NCBI RefSeq assembly: GCF_009712425.2
Contig: NZ_VCJR02000001.1
Location: 248,001 to 312,000, forward strand
DNA: 64,000 nt
Reading direction: 5' to 3'
Source: Aquisalinus luteolus
Lineage (GTDB): Bacteria; Pseudomonadota; Alphaproteobacteria; Caulobacterales; Parvularculaceae
A program made the position numbers and the translations under genes. The notes beneath the pieces are model-generated. The model did not search any database. It had not been told where the DNA came from and saw only the letters and a program-made list of their open reading frames with translations. Shown in pieces: positions 54,198-63,248 of the stretch. How positions within the stretch are numbered: the stretch's first letter is position 1; every line of letters begins with the position of its first letter.

Positions 54198-55106
54198 TCA
54201 GGCGGCGCTGCGCCATTCAGTCCAATAGAGCTGCCAGCGCTCCTGCAGGGCGTCGGCATCCTCCGCAAACAACCGCCGGCCAAGCGGCAGGGCTTCCTCC
54301 AGTAACTCATCCTGCCTTGCCTTGATTGCCCCGAGCAAAAGGTCGCCGAGGCGCGGGTCTTTCTTGATTGTATCCCACTCGCCCATCCGGCGCTCGAACA
54401 CGGAGAGGTCATGGTGATCGCCGAGCAGGTCGCTCAGGCGATCAGCCAGGTCGCGACGTGTGTTCACCATATCGGGCCAGATCTCGCGCAACAGGCGGGC
54501 ATGGTACCAGTGATATTTCACCCGCTTGCGCCACTCGTGCCACGCGGCGGGGGAAGGGTCGTCCTCGGCTGCGGCCAGCGCCTTCTGCGCCCGGCGATAG
54601 GTTTTGGTGAGACCGCCAGCCAGCGCCTCGAACCCGTCTTCCTTCACCTTCCAGTCGTGCGAGCGGTCGAGCGCCTCGCTCATGATGAAGCGGAAATCGG
54701 CGAGCCTGTCCTCGATCACATCGTCTTCTGTCGTGTCCGACAGCAGCTCGATCAGCTCATCACGCAGGGGCAGGACGGCGTCATGCTGCAACTGGTCAGC
54801 ATAGGCGGCCTCCAGCCTGTCCAGCGTCTCGACCATCACCTCTGCATCGCGGGCGGCTGAAAGGTCGCGGGCGGCATCGCGGAAGGCCTTGTTTTCCTTT
54901 GAGTATTTCTTGAAACAGGGCCGCACCAGCCGGATCAGCCCGCGCAGTTTCTTGCAGCGCTTGCGCACCTGGTGGATGGTCTTTCCTGATGGAATCGAGC
55001 CATCGTCGATTTCCTTCAGGGCCTTGACGAGCTGGCTTTTGGCCAGCCGCCTGACGCCCTTCTGGACCGATTTATCCTTTAGTTTCAGGTGATAACTCAT
55101 AGGCAT
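54198..55106 (-). CDS. CHAD-domain protein
   Basis: 302 residues made of two alpha-helical CHAD repeats, with conserved basic patches (HQVRKRCKKLRGLIRLVRP and WHEWRKRVKYHWYHARLLREIWP). CHAD domains bind polyphosphate. No fused CYTH/adenylate-cyclase-like domain is present. The gene ends 38 bases from the GFA start and the two probably share a transcript. Start may be two codons later (MSYH). Confidence 0.93.
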   Translation of the reverse strand: MPMSYHLKLKDKSVQKGVRRLAKSQLVKALKEIDDGSIPSGKTIHQVRKRCKKLRGLIRLVRPCFKKYSKENKAFRDAARDLSAARDAEVMVETLDRLEAAYADQLQHDAVLPLRDELIELLSDTTEDDVIEDRLADFRFIMSEALDRSHDWKVKEDGFEALAGGLTKTYRRAQKALAAAEDDPSPAAWHEWRKRVKYHWYHARLLREIWPDMVNTRRDLADRLSDLLGDHHDLSVFERRMGEWDTIKKDPRLGDLLLGAIKARQDELLEEALPLGRRLFAEDADALQERWQLYWTEWRSAA

Positions 55107-55298
55107 ATGACACGCAGGGACCCCGGCGCGTTCCCGAATGCTGCCTGATGGCAGCGCCCGAGAAAACTATTCGGCAGTTGCCTTTTTTCCGCTTATGATG
55201 TGAGGATAGAGAGCGGTCGTTCTCTGAACGGGCGGCTTTGGGGGTCAAACTGGGGATTTGCGGGCCCGTCATCGGGTCTGAACTGGGGTGTTGTATCT

Positions 55299-55793
55299 AT
55301 GGGTAAGTTTCTCGCACTCGTTATCGGCATCGCCGGCGGCCTTCTGGGCTCGCAGGCACCGGGTTTCACGCTGCAATATATGCAGGACCTGTCGGGCCGC
55401 GTCGCCCAGTTGAAGGAACTGGTCGAAGAGTTCGACGCCGGTATCGCCCGTTATGGATATACCCGTGAACAGGCCCTGCGCGAATGCACCGATGCCGAGG
55501 GGCTGCTCGATGCCCTGTGCGACGGCTACGAAGTGACGGTGCGCGACTATCTTGACCTCAGTGCCCATCTGGAAGAGCTGCGTGCTACCTCCGATTATGA
55601 ACGCCCGATCCTGCTGGCGCGGACCTATCGCGAGAATGTCGTCGACTCGGTGATGGAAGAGTTCAAGCCCGCCGTGCCGACGACTGCCGATGGTGCCGCC
55701 TATGCCGGTGGCGGCCTTGCCGGGTTCTGGGCGATCTTCTCTGGCATTTGGGCGCTCATCACTGCGCCTTTCCGCCGCCGCGCCGAAGCCTGA
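55299..55793 (+). CDS. DUF2937 family membrane protein
   Basis: 164 residues. MGKFLALVIGIAGGLLGSQAPGF begins the protein with a hydrophobic helix, followed by LQYMQDLSGRVAQLKELVEEFD and RYGYTREQALREC, which are typical of DUF2937. A second hydrophobic segment near the C-terminus (GGLAGFWAIFSGIWALITAPF) gives two membrane spans. The start at 55299 was chosen over an upstream in-frame ATG because the family begins there. Function unknown. Confidence 0.78.
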   Translation: MGKFLALVIGIAGGLLGSQAPGFTLQYMQDLSGRVAQLKELVEEFDAGIARYGYTREQALRECTDAEGLLDALCDGYEVTVRDYLDLSAHLEELRATSDYERPILLARTYRENVVDSVMEEFKPAVPTTADGAAYAGGGLAGFWAIFSGIWALITAPFRRRAEA

Positions 55794-55866
55794 TCCATAC
55801 CGATAGCAGTAGACAGAAACCCTGGCTGGTCCTATTGGCGCGTCACTTCACGAAGAGTGACCGACA

Positions 55867-56547
55867 ATGAGCCACGCACCGACAATCGAGACCGACATCC
55901 TGCCCTTCGATGTGGCGGGCCTGTGCGACGAGCTCGTCCGTCAGGGCTGGTCAGTGCGCTCACTCTCCATGCGTAAGCGGCTGATGGGCGCGCTCAGGCA
56001 AGAATTGGCTGGGCACCGCGATGAGGAATCGCTGGCCCCCGCCGGTATCGGCAGGTCGGACGATTTCCAGCTCGCCCGCTCGATCCGCCGCGACCGCATC
56101 CTCTGGCTCGATGGGCAAAGTGTCGCCCAGAAAGCTTACCTGGCCTTTGCGGAAAAGCTGCGGGTCGAGCTGAACCGCCGCCTTATGCTTGGCCTGTTCC
56201 GCTATGAGGCGCATTTTGCGCTCTACGAGGCAGGCGGCTTTTACAAGATGCACCGCGACTCTTTCGTCGGCGCGCGCAATCGGCTGGTCTCGACCGTGCT
56301 TTATCTGAACGAGGACTGGCAGCGCGCCGATGGCGGCCTGTTGCGGTTATTTGGCGAGGATGAGGAAACAGTCCTGCATGAGGTCGTTCCGACCATGGCG
56401 ACTTTTGCCGTCTTCCTGTCCGAGGAAGTGCCCCATGAGGTGACAGTCGCAAACAGGCCGCGTGCGTCCATCGCTGGCTGGTTCCGCTGCAATGACCTGA
56501 TCGCGACACCGGCTCTGCAGGGCTCGGGCCTCGCCGATCGCCTGTAA
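55867..56547 (+). CDS. 2-oxoglutarate/Fe(II)-dependent dioxygenase, prolyl-4-hydroxylase-like
   Basis: 226 residues. The iron triad is in KMHRDSF (His-x-Asp) and EVPHEVTV (His), and Arg in NRPRASIAGWFR binds 2-oxoglutarate. YEAGGFYKMHRD and STVLYLNEDW match the P4Hc domain. The substrate (protein or nucleic acid) is unknown. It stands alone between DUF2937 and DUF2905 genes. Confidence 0.9.
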   Translation: MSHAPTIETDILPFDVAGLCDELVRQGWSVRSLSMRKRLMGALRQELAGHRDEESLAPAGIGRSDDFQLARSIRRDRILWLDGQSVAQKAYLAFAEKLRVELNRRLMLGLFRYEAHFALYEAGGFYKMHRDSFVGARNRLVSTVLYLNEDWQRADGGLLRLFGEDEETVLHEVVPTMATFAVFLSEEVPHEVTVANRPRASIAGWFRCNDLIATPALQGSGLADRL

Positions 56548-56559
56548 AGTCGGCTCCAG

Positions 56560-56766
56560 CTATCTGTTAAACAGCCAGAAGGCGAGGGACAGGACGGCGC
56601 TGAGAATCAGGCAGGTGACGATCGGGAAATAGATTTGCGTAGTCTCGCCGCGAAAGATGATGTCGCCGGGCAGGCGCCCCAGGCCGAGACGGGACAACCA
56701 CGGCCATAAAAACCCGGCAAGCACCAGGGCGATCCCGGCAATGATCAGCAATTTCTGCATGACCAT
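56560..56766 (-). CDS. DUF2905 membrane protein
   Basis: 68 residues: two hydrophobic helices around LGLGRLPGDIIFRGETTQIYFPI, the DUF2905 signature (GRLPGDI). Function unknown. Alternative start two codons later (MQKLL). It is seven bases downstream of the lipoprotein gene at 56774. Confidence 0.87.
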   Translation of the reverse strand: MVMQKLLIIAGIALVLAGFLWPWLSRLGLGRLPGDIIFRGETTQIYFPIVTCLILSAVLSLAFWLFNR

Positions 56767-56773
56767 TATATGA

Positions 56774-57244
56774 TCACTCGGTCAGCCATTCACCACAGCC
56801 CCGCAGCCTTTCGCTATTGATGACCGCCGTGACGGAATAGGCATATTCGCTGCCATTCATCGGGTCCATGCAGTCTTCGCGGATGACGGTCAGCTCCAGC
56901 GTGTCGCTGCCGGACTGCATAGAGAGGTCGAGCGGGCCTTCCATGTCGTCCGTCTGTTCGAACGGGAAGGTAGCGGACTTTGTCGCATACTGCCATTCGA
57001 TGGTGACATCCTGCCCGGCGGTCAGCTCCAGGATCCAGCCCGGTTCCTGGCCGATGGCGGTGAAGTCCACCTGGCCGTCTGCCGCGCGTTTCGAGCCGGG
57101 TTTGAAGTCCGGGCGATCCGGGCTGACGTCCGAGCCGAGGTCTTCTTCGGCAGCAGGGTCGGATACTGCAATTTCCCGATTGGCGGCGTCGTCGCAGGCA
57201 GCCATCAGGCACAGGGCTGAGGTACTCAGGATAAGCCTTTTCAT
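56774..57244 (-). CDS. COG3650-like envelope lipoprotein
   Basis: 156 residues. The signal KRLILSTSALCLMAACDD has lipobox MAAC. The mature domain has FTAIGQEPGWILELTAGQDVTIEW, EDCMDPMNGSEYAYSVTAVI and RLRGCGEWLTE, with cysteines positioned for a disulfide, as in COG3650 predicted membrane lipoproteins. The start at 57244 follows GGGAGAAG by six bases. Probably co-transcribed with DUF2905. Confidence 0.78.
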   Translation of the reverse strand: MKRLILSTSALCLMAACDDAANREIAVSDPAAEEDLGSDVSPDRPDFKPGSKRAADGQVDFTAIGQEPGWILELTAGQDVTIEWQYATKSATFPFEQTDDMEGPLDLSMQSGSDTLELTVIREDCMDPMNGSEYAYSVTAVINSERLRGCGEWLTE

Positions 57245-57410
57245 GATGTCTTCTCCCTTGGTCTTTCTCTGGCAACAGGATCGCAGGCCGCGCGGTTCAC
57301 TTTTGCCAACCGTAGATGGCGCAAAGTGTTGCCAGCCGGGGGAGAAAAGCGATACTGACGAGAACCCGGCAGGGAGCAGCCGGATGACGGGCAAAACGGG
57401 AGAGTGATCC

Positions 57411-57629
57411 ATGGCAACGGATCCGCAACGCATTACCATCCTGGCGCGTGAGTTCACCGCCGCGGCGCTGGAATTCCACCGGGGCAAGATGGCCGAGCGC
57501 GGCTATCGCATGGAAGGCACGATCACCCCGCGCCATTTCCAGATCATCGAGGGGCATGAGCCGCCGAAGGACATGTTCGATGGCGAACCGCTTTTCGCTG
57601 TCACCTTCGTGCGCAAGGACGCAGACTAA
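57411..57629 (+). CDS. Small hypothetical protein upstream of amn
   Basis: 72 residues starting ATDPQRITILAREFTAAALEFHRGKMAERGYRM. It ends 21 bases before the amn start on the same strand. No family recognised. A GAG-rich stretch precedes the ATG. It may be co-transcribed with amn. Confidence 0.6.
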   Translation: MATDPQRITILAREFTAAALEFHRGKMAERGYRMEGTITPRHFQIIEGHEPPKDMFDGEPLFAVTFVRKDAD

Positions 57630-57650
57630 CCAGAGAACAGGACAAAGATT

Positions 57651-59168
57651 TTGGCAGCACCGGTAAAACTCCCCTTGAAGCGCGGCGACTGGCGCGCGGT
57701 TTCAACGCCTCAGGAAGCGCTCGACGCGATTACCGAGGTTTATGAAGCGAGTGCCGGAAACCTCAGGGTTGCCTTCGATGCCTATCTCGACGATGGCGAC
57801 CTGCCCGATGCCGAGGCCCGCAAGAAAGGCTCCTTTGCCTATCCGCGCCTGCGCATGACCTATCGCCCGGACGGGCCGGTCCCGCCATTCTCCCGCGCGT
57901 TTGGCAAGTTCGACACGCCGGGCATCTATGTCGCCGATATCACGAGGCCGACGCTTTATGCCGCCTATCTGAAAGAGCAGATCGGGCTGCTGCTGGAAGA
58001 GTACGATTTCAGGATGGAAGTCGGTATTGCCGATGCGGAAATTCCGTATCCATACGTTCTGGAAAGCGGCCGCGGTGTCGATACGGACGAGGTGCCGCCC
58101 TCCGTGCTTGCCCGCATCTTCCCGGTGCCGGACCTTGCCGTGATCGATGACAAGATCCCCAATGGCGACTGGATGCCCGCCGTCGCGCTCGGCAGTGCCG
58201 GGCAGGCCGACCGCGTCAAGCCGCTATCGCTCTTCTCTGCGCTGCGCACCGATTACTCGCTGCAGCGTCTGAAACATTACACCGGGACAGATCCGGAGGA
58301 CGTGCAGCAATTCATCCTGTTCACCAACTATCAGCGCTATATGGACGAGTTCGTCGGCATCGGCGTCGAGAAGCTGCGGCAGGATAATCACTACACGGAA
58401 TTTGTTGCGCCCGGCAATGTGCGCGTTACCGCCGAGACGGAAAATGCCGAGGAGATCGTTGCCGCCGCACCATGGCGTCGCCACCAGATGCCAGCCTATC
58501 ACCTGAAAGCAAAGGATGGCAGCGGTATCAGCCTCGTCAATATCGGCGTCGGCCCGTCCAACGCCAAGACGATCACCGACCACCTCGCCGTACTGCGTCC
58601 GCAATGCTGGATCATGATCGGCCATTGCGGTGGCTTGCGCCATTCCCAGCGCCTTGGCGACTATGTCCTCGCCCACGCCTATCTGCGCTATGACGGCGTG
58701 CTGGACCAGGATCTGCCGCCGGAAATCCCGGTCCCGCCGATTGCGGAGATCCAGCAGGCGCTGCAACGCGCCGCCGGTGTCGTGACCGGCGACAGGGGGG
58801 CGGAGCTGAAGGCGCGCATGCGCACCGGCACGGTCGTGACGAATGACGACCGCAACTGGGAGCTTCGCTTCACAGAGGAAGCCCAGCGCTTCAACCAGTC
58901 CCGCGCCATCGCGGTCGACATGGAAAGCGCGACGCTTGCCGCCAATGGCTATCGCTTCCGAGTGCCCTATGGCACGCTCTTGTGTGTGTCAGACAAGCCG
59001 CTGCATGGCGAGATCAAGCTGCCGGGCGCGGCCAACCGCTTCTACGAGCGGGCGATCTCCGAGCACATGCTCATCGGTATCGAGGCACTGGAAAGCCTTC
59101 GCCGTGACGGTGCTGACGCGCTGCACTCGCGCAAGCTGCGCAGTTTCGAGGAACCACCTTTCAGGTAG
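57651..59168 (+). CDS. amn: AMP nucleosidase
   Basis: 505 residues. The N-terminal AMN domain has RLRMTYRPDGPVPPFSRAF and ARPTLYAAYLKEQI-like segments. The C-terminal phosphorylase-like domain has SLVNIGVGPSNAKTITDHLAVLRP, MIGHCGGLRHSQRLGDYVLAHAYLR and AVDMESATLAANGYRF, with the catalytic Asp/Glu. It hydrolyses AMP to adenine and ribose 5-phosphate. The start is a TTG preceded by AGGA with eight bases of spacing; no suitable ATG exists nearby upstream or in the first 50 codons. Convergent with the small membrane protein at 59170. Confidence 0.93.
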   Translation: MAAPVKLPLKRGDWRAVSTPQEALDAITEVYEASAGNLRVAFDAYLDDGDLPDAEARKKGSFAYPRLRMTYRPDGPVPPFSRAFGKFDTPGIYVADITRPTLYAAYLKEQIGLLLEEYDFRMEVGIADAEIPYPYVLESGRGVDTDEVPPSVLARIFPVPDLAVIDDKIPNGDWMPAVALGSAGQADRVKPLSLFSALRTDYSLQRLKHYTGTDPEDVQQFILFTNYQRYMDEFVGIGVEKLRQDNHYTEFVAPGNVRVTAETENAEEIVAAAPWRRHQMPAYHLKAKDGSGISLVNIGVGPSNAKTITDHLAVLRPQCWIMIGHCGGLRHSQRLGDYVLAHAYLRYDGVLDQDLPPEIPVPPIAEIQQALQRAAGVVTGDRGAELKARMRTGTVVTNDDRNWELRFTEEAQRFNQSRAIAVDMESATLAANGYRFRVPYGTLLCVSDKPLHGEIKLPGAANRFYERAISEHMLIGIEALESLRRDGADALHSRKLRSFEEPPFR

Positions 59169-59169
59169 G

Positions 59170-59349
59170 TTAAACCCGCCGCTTCATCAGGGCCCAGATG
59201 GTTATGGCCACCGGCAAGCCGAGGGTCAGCCAGGACAGGGCGTCCCACAGATCGTTGCCGACCAGTGCCGTGACCAGCCCGATCAGGCTCGTGACCGCTA
59301 TGAAGAGGGGGATGGCGAAGATGGCGCGCAGGGACAGGCGTTTTCTCAT
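59170..59349 (-). CDS. Small membrane protein of the PepSY/TonB unit
   Basis: 59 residues, two hydrophobic helices (LRAIFAIPLFIAVTSLIGLVTAL and ALSWLTLGLPVAITIWALM). The ATG overlaps the PepSY gene stop by four bases, so they are translationally coupled. Similar small proteins accompany PepSY-TM reductase genes downstream of siderophore receptors. Function unknown. Confidence 0.75.
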   Translation of the reverse strand: MRKRLSLRAIFAIPLFIAVTSLIGLVTALVGNDLWDALSWLTLGLPVAITIWALMKRRV

Positions 59350-60485
59350 GCTGTTTTCCCTTCGATCTCGCGGAGCTCTTTCACTTCCGCCGGCACGCTC
59401 TTGCGCCGGGTCAGCCACAGATAGATGCCGCTGCCGAGCACGATGATCGTCATCACGTCGAGCACGAACCAGAGAATTTTCAGCGGCAGCCCGCCATAAT
59501 CGCCAAAATGCAGGGGACGGGAGAGCGACAGAGCCTTGGCATACCACGGCATCGGGCGGATACCGGCAAGCGCTCCCGTGCGGGCATCGATCAGCGCCGG
59601 GGTGATGATTTGCTCCGTCAGCGGCGTATCGCCATGGAAGAAGACCGCGAAGTGTTGGCTGGTCGAGAAGTCACCGCCGGGAAAGGCGACGAATTGCAGC
59701 TGCATGCCGGGTGCTGCGTCCTGCGCATCTCGCACGGCGGCATCGAGGGAGGCCATCTCTGCGGGTGTCGGCACCGTGCCTTCCTCGTAACCCGCCGTCA
59801 GGTCGGCCAGTTCGTTATACTTCCATGTGTCGATGATCGGCGCTTCCAGCGTGTTGATGACGCCGGTCAGGCCAACGACGGTCAGCCAGGCGACCGTGAC
59901 GATGCCGAGCAGGTTGTGATAGTCGAGCCATTTGATCCGCGGCTTGCGGCTCGCCCGAACCGTGCCGAAACCGAGTTTGCGCATGAAGGGCGTGTACAGA
60001 ACGACGCCGGAGATGATGGCGACGATCATCAGGGCGCCCATCGCGCCGAGGAAGAGCATGCCCGGCAGACCGAGAAACATGTCCGTATGCAGCTGCAGGA
60101 TGACTTCCATGAACGCGCCGCCGCTCTTCGGCGGCACGAGGTCACCGCTGGTCGCATCGAAACTGGCGAAATGCATCTGCGTGCCGGGGGCATCGGGCGT
60201 TGGCCCGGTCGTTACGTTGATCACAGGCCGGTCGATGTCGAAGCTCATATAGAGCGGCACTTCGCCGGGTCGGTTCGCCAGCGCCCGGTCGAGAATGGTA
60301 TCGAGATCCAGAAGAGGCCCGCCCGGATTTGCAGCCTGCCATTCGTCCGGGTTCAGCGCATCGTCGATCTCGTCATGGAAGATGAGCGGCAGGCCGGTGA
60401 TGCACAGCATCAACAGGAAGAGCGTCGGGATGAGGCTCGTCCATTTATGGATCGCTGACCAGAGACGGATCGTGGCGGGTTTCAT
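59346..60485 (-). CDS. PepSY-associated transmembrane protein
   Basis: 379 residues with four membrane helices around two periplasmic PepSY-like domains. KPATIRLWSAIHKWTSLIPTLFLLML begins the first helix, HTDMFLGLPGMLFLGAMGALMIV the second, WLDYHNLLGIVTVAWLTVVGLTGVINTLEAP the third, and HFGDYGGLPLKILWFVLDVMTIIVLGSGIYLW the last, with conserved His residues that could bind heme. Members act as reductases for ferric siderophores or in iron uptake. It lies downstream of a TonB receptor, and 51 bases with a hairpin separate them. Confidence 0.88.
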   Translation of the reverse strand: MKPATIRLWSAIHKWTSLIPTLFLLMLCITGLPLIFHDEIDDALNPDEWQAANPGGPLLDLDTILDRALANRPGEVPLYMSFDIDRPVINVTTGPTPDAPGTQMHFASFDATSGDLVPPKSGGAFMEVILQLHTDMFLGLPGMLFLGAMGALMIVAIISGVVLYTPFMRKLGFGTVRASRKPRIKWLDYHNLLGIVTVAWLTVVGLTGVINTLEAPIIDTWKYNELADLTAGYEEGTVPTPAEMASLDAAVRDAQDAAPGMQLQFVAFPGGDFSTSQHFAVFFHGDTPLTEQIITPALIDARTGALAGIRPMPWYAKALSLSRPLHFGDYGGLPLKILWFVLDVMTIIVLGSGIYLWLTRRKSVPAEVKELREIEGKTA

Positions 60486-60496
60486 ATCATCCTGTC

Positions 60497-60521
60497 GGGC
60501 GGCGGAAATTGACCGCCGCCC
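60497..60521 (-). terminator. Hairpin between TonB receptor and PepSY genes
   Basis: GGGCGGCGG and CCGCCGCCC form a 9-bp GC stem with a 7-base loop, 11 bases upstream of the PepSY start on the minus strand. No U-run follows. It may reduce or stabilise expression differentially between the receptor and the downstream genes rather than terminate fully. Confidence 0.45.
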
Positions 60522-60536
60522 TTAACCGGGGTGTGT

Positions 60537-62696
60537 CTACATGTCCAGCGTGGCGGAGAGCACGAAGGTGCGAGGCGCGGCCTGGACGAGGTAGTTCGCG
60601 CCGGGGAAGCCGCCGGTCGAGGCCCAGTAGCTGTCATCGGTGACGTTCTCGGTACGTGCGCGCAGGGTCACGTCCTTGCCGCTGACGGTGAGGGCATAGC
60701 GGGCACCGAGGTCGAGACGCGTCCATGCGTCGAGCTCGGTCGTGTTGCCCTCGTTCACAAATTGCTCGCCGGTATAGATGACGCGGCCATCTAGCGTCAG
60801 GCCGGGCAGGGCGGGTACGTCCCATTCGACGTTTACGTTTGCCTGCAGTTCCGGCACGCCGATCGGTTCATTGCCTTCGTTTAGGCCGCCTTGCGTTTCG
60901 GACAGTTCGGCATCGATGAAGGTCGCCCCGCCGAGCAGGCGCAGGCCTTCCGTCGGCTCGCCAAAGACAGACAGCTCAAGCCCTGAGTTTTCCTGCTCGC
61001 CCGACGCGGTAAACACATTGTCGATGACGATGGCGTTTGGCTTGGACAGGGTGAACGCGCTGAGCGTACCGCCGAAATTGCCGCCATCATATTTGATGCC
61101 GACCTCTACCTGCTCGCCGCGATAGGGCTCGAGGATATCCCCGGCATTATCGATCGGCGTGCCGCCGGAGGAGGCGGGTGCGAGTGCACCCGGCTGCAGG
61201 CTTTCCGAATAGTTACCGTACACGGAGATCGTTTCCGAGGGTTTGTAAACGAGCCCGAAGGCAGGTGTCGTCGCGCTGTCCTCATAGCGGGACAGCTCAT
61301 CGCCGGTGTTGTAGTCGAACGAGGCCGTCTCGATATTCTGGTTGCGTAGACCGATGGTGGCGATAACCTTGCCGTCTAGGAAAGTCATCATGTCGACAAG
61401 GGCGAAGGAAGAGTTGTCGACTTCTTCCGTCTTGCCCGGATCGGAAAGCTCGCCGCCGATGAAGAAATCGGCTGCCGGCGCATCGACCGCGAACGGGTCG
61501 TAGAGATCGCCTGCGAACCCGGCAAAGCTGGAGAAGGCATAGGCGTTCTTCGACTCAAGCTGGATGGCGGAGGCCGACGCGATCAGGCGGTGGCCGACCG
61601 GGCCGGTCGCAAAGTCTGCGCGGATCCCGGCATCGGCGGAGAAGACATCGTCCTCGCGGGTGTTGTCGAAGCGATAGGCGCTCGTCGTGCCGTCCGCTGC
61701 GGCGCTGGGATTGGCGAGCACATTGGCTTCCTCGCCATGGCGACCACCGGCGGCAGCCCAGACAGTGACGAAATCGTTCAGGTCATATTCGCCGCGCACG
61801 ACGCCGAAAAGCTGCTCTTCATCCGTATAGGTCCAGTCTTGCGCATAGTTTGTATCGGCATCAGGTGCCTCGGGGATGTCGCCCAGCGGCGTGACCTGCG
61901 GGCGCGGTGCGTCGATGTGATGGTCCTGCCAGCCGAGGTCGAAGGTCAGGCGCAGATCGTCGGTGCGATAATCCGTGCCCAGCGACAGGACGGATAGCTC
62001 GCGCTCCTGATCCTCGATCGAGGTCTCCCCATCGCGGCGCACGGCGTTGACCCTTACGCCGAAGGCGTCGCCCTCGCCGAAACGGCGGGCGATGTCAGCC
62101 GCGCCATAGAACTGGCCTGCATTTTCGACACCGACGGTGTAGCGGTTCAATGGTTCCTCTCCGGCGCGCTTGGGCACAAGGTTGAAGGCACCGCCGACAC
62201 CCGACCCGCCGGGTGCCGCGCCATTGAGGAAGGAGTTGGCGCCGCGGAAGACCTCGACCCGCTCCAGCAGTTCAGCGGCCACATACTGGCGCGGCAGGAT
62301 GCCGTAGACACCGTTATAGGTCATGTCGTCGGAATAGACCGGGAAGCCGCGGATAACATAGAGCTCCTGGAAGTTGCCGAAACCCTTGGCCACGCGCACG
62401 ACCGGGTCGTTCTGCAGCACATCGCCGACGCTTTTTGCCTGCTGGTCCTTGATCAACTGCTCGGTATAGGCCGTGCCGGCATAGGGCGCGTCCATATAGT
62501 CGAGATTGCCAAGCAGGCCGGCGCGACCGCCCCGGGCGACCTGGTCGCCGGCATATTCGCCGGTCAGGTCGACCTGCGAGCCGCCGGTGACGACGATGAT
62601 GTCCTCGTCCTCATCGGTGGCGCTATCCTGCGCATTGGCTGGCAGTGTCGCAGCGAGCAGGGCGATGGCGGAGACGGAGGAGATAAAGGATTTCAC
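60537..62696 (-). CDS. TonB-dependent siderophore-type receptor
   Basis: 719 residues. A signal peptide MKSFISSVSAIALLAATLPANAQ begins at a GTG (62696) with AGGGG eight bases upstream; the open frame starting 27 bases earlier is a TTG and less likely. The plug has EDIIVVTGGSQVDL (TonB box region), VAKGFGNFQELYVIRGFPVYSDDMTYNG and ELLERVEVFRGANSFLNGAAPGGSGVGGAFNLVPKRA, matching the FecA/FhuA-like siderophore receptor family. The barrel ends TFVLSATLDM. A palindrome and Fur-like motif lie upstream, and a PepSY protein downstream, so an iron source is the likely substrate. Confidence 0.9.
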   Translation of the reverse strand: MKSFISSVSAIALLAATLPANAQDSATDEDEDIIVVTGGSQVDLTGEYAGDQVARGGRAGLLGNLDYMDAPYAGTAYTEQLIKDQQAKSVGDVLQNDPVVRVAKGFGNFQELYVIRGFPVYSDDMTYNGVYGILPRQYVAAELLERVEVFRGANSFLNGAAPGGSGVGGAFNLVPKRAGEEPLNRYTVGVENAGQFYGAADIARRFGEGDAFGVRVNAVRRDGETSIEDQERELSVLSLGTDYRTDDLRLTFDLGWQDHHIDAPRPQVTPLGDIPEAPDADTNYAQDWTYTDEEQLFGVVRGEYDLNDFVTVWAAAGGRHGEEANVLANPSAAADGTTSAYRFDNTREDDVFSADAGIRADFATGPVGHRLIASASAIQLESKNAYAFSSFAGFAGDLYDPFAVDAPAADFFIGGELSDPGKTEEVDNSSFALVDMMTFLDGKVIATIGLRNQNIETASFDYNTGDELSRYEDSATTPAFGLVYKPSETISVYGNYSESLQPGALAPASSGGTPIDNAGDILEPYRGEQVEVGIKYDGGNFGGTLSAFTLSKPNAIVIDNVFTASGEQENSGLELSVFGEPTEGLRLLGGATFIDAELSETQGGLNEGNEPIGVPELQANVNVEWDVPALPGLTLDGRVIYTGEQFVNEGNTTELDAWTRLDLGARYALTVSGKDVTLRARTENVTDDSYWASTGGFPGANYLVQAAPRTFVLSATLDM

Positions 62697-62727
62697 TGAG
62701 GGTACCCCTGAAACTGGAATCAAAACT

Positions 62728-62753
62728 GAGAATGATAATGCGAGCTATTCGCA
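62728..62753. promoter_or_regulatory. Iron-regulator-like site: Fur-like motif plus palindrome
   Basis: GAGAATGATAATG resembles half a Fur box, and it overlaps a perfect inverted repeat TGCGA-GCTAT-TCGCA at 62739-62753. The site is 32-57 bases upstream of the receptor start. Iron-responsive repression is expected but the regulator (Fur, Irr-like or another) cannot be told from sequence. Confidence 0.5.
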
Positions 62754-62897
62754 GAAACGGCGCGGGAATGCAATAGCTGCGTCATGGTTTTTTGAAGGTT
62801 GAGGCTCGCGTGTTTCTTCATGGCAACAGCCGGAGTTGCTGGCCTAATCGCGGTTAATGGCTATAGTGAAGCCGATAGATTCTGGAGGAGAACACCC

Positions 62898-63203
62898 ATG
62901 CGCCTTGCCATTCTTGCCATCACCGCCGCCTTCATCATCACCGGCTGCACCACCGTCGCAAAAAACTCCCTGCGCAACGATCTGCAGCGGATCGGCTTCT
63001 CGGAAAACATTTCGGTCTGCATGGCCGACCAGCTGGAAGACCGGCTTGATGGCGGTGACCTGCAGGAACTGGCATGGCACGTCTCCCGCCTGACCCGCGC
63101 GAATAACAGCCAGGCAGCGCTCGGCTCGCTGAAGCGGATCGACAACCCGCGCGTCATCGCTGCGGCGACCGCCTCGGCCTTGTCTTGCGCCCTTGCTCCG
63201 TAA
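62898..63203 (+). CDS. Small hypothetical lipoprotein
   Basis: 101 residues. MRLAILAITAAFIITGCTTVAKN contains lipobox ITGC. Mature residues are helical with a Cys (SVCMADQLEDRLDGGDLQELAWHV and SALSCALAP). GGAGGAG lies eight bases before the ATG at 62898, which rules out the longer frame from 62799. Not recognised as a named family. Confidence 0.72.
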   Translation: MRLAILAITAAFIITGCTTVAKNSLRNDLQRIGFSENISVCMADQLEDRLDGGDLQELAWHVSRLTRANNSQAALGSLKRIDNPRVIAAATASALSCALAP

Positions 63204-63248
63204 GGTACTGGCCCTACCTCTATCCAAGGCAAACAATCAGGAAACCTG

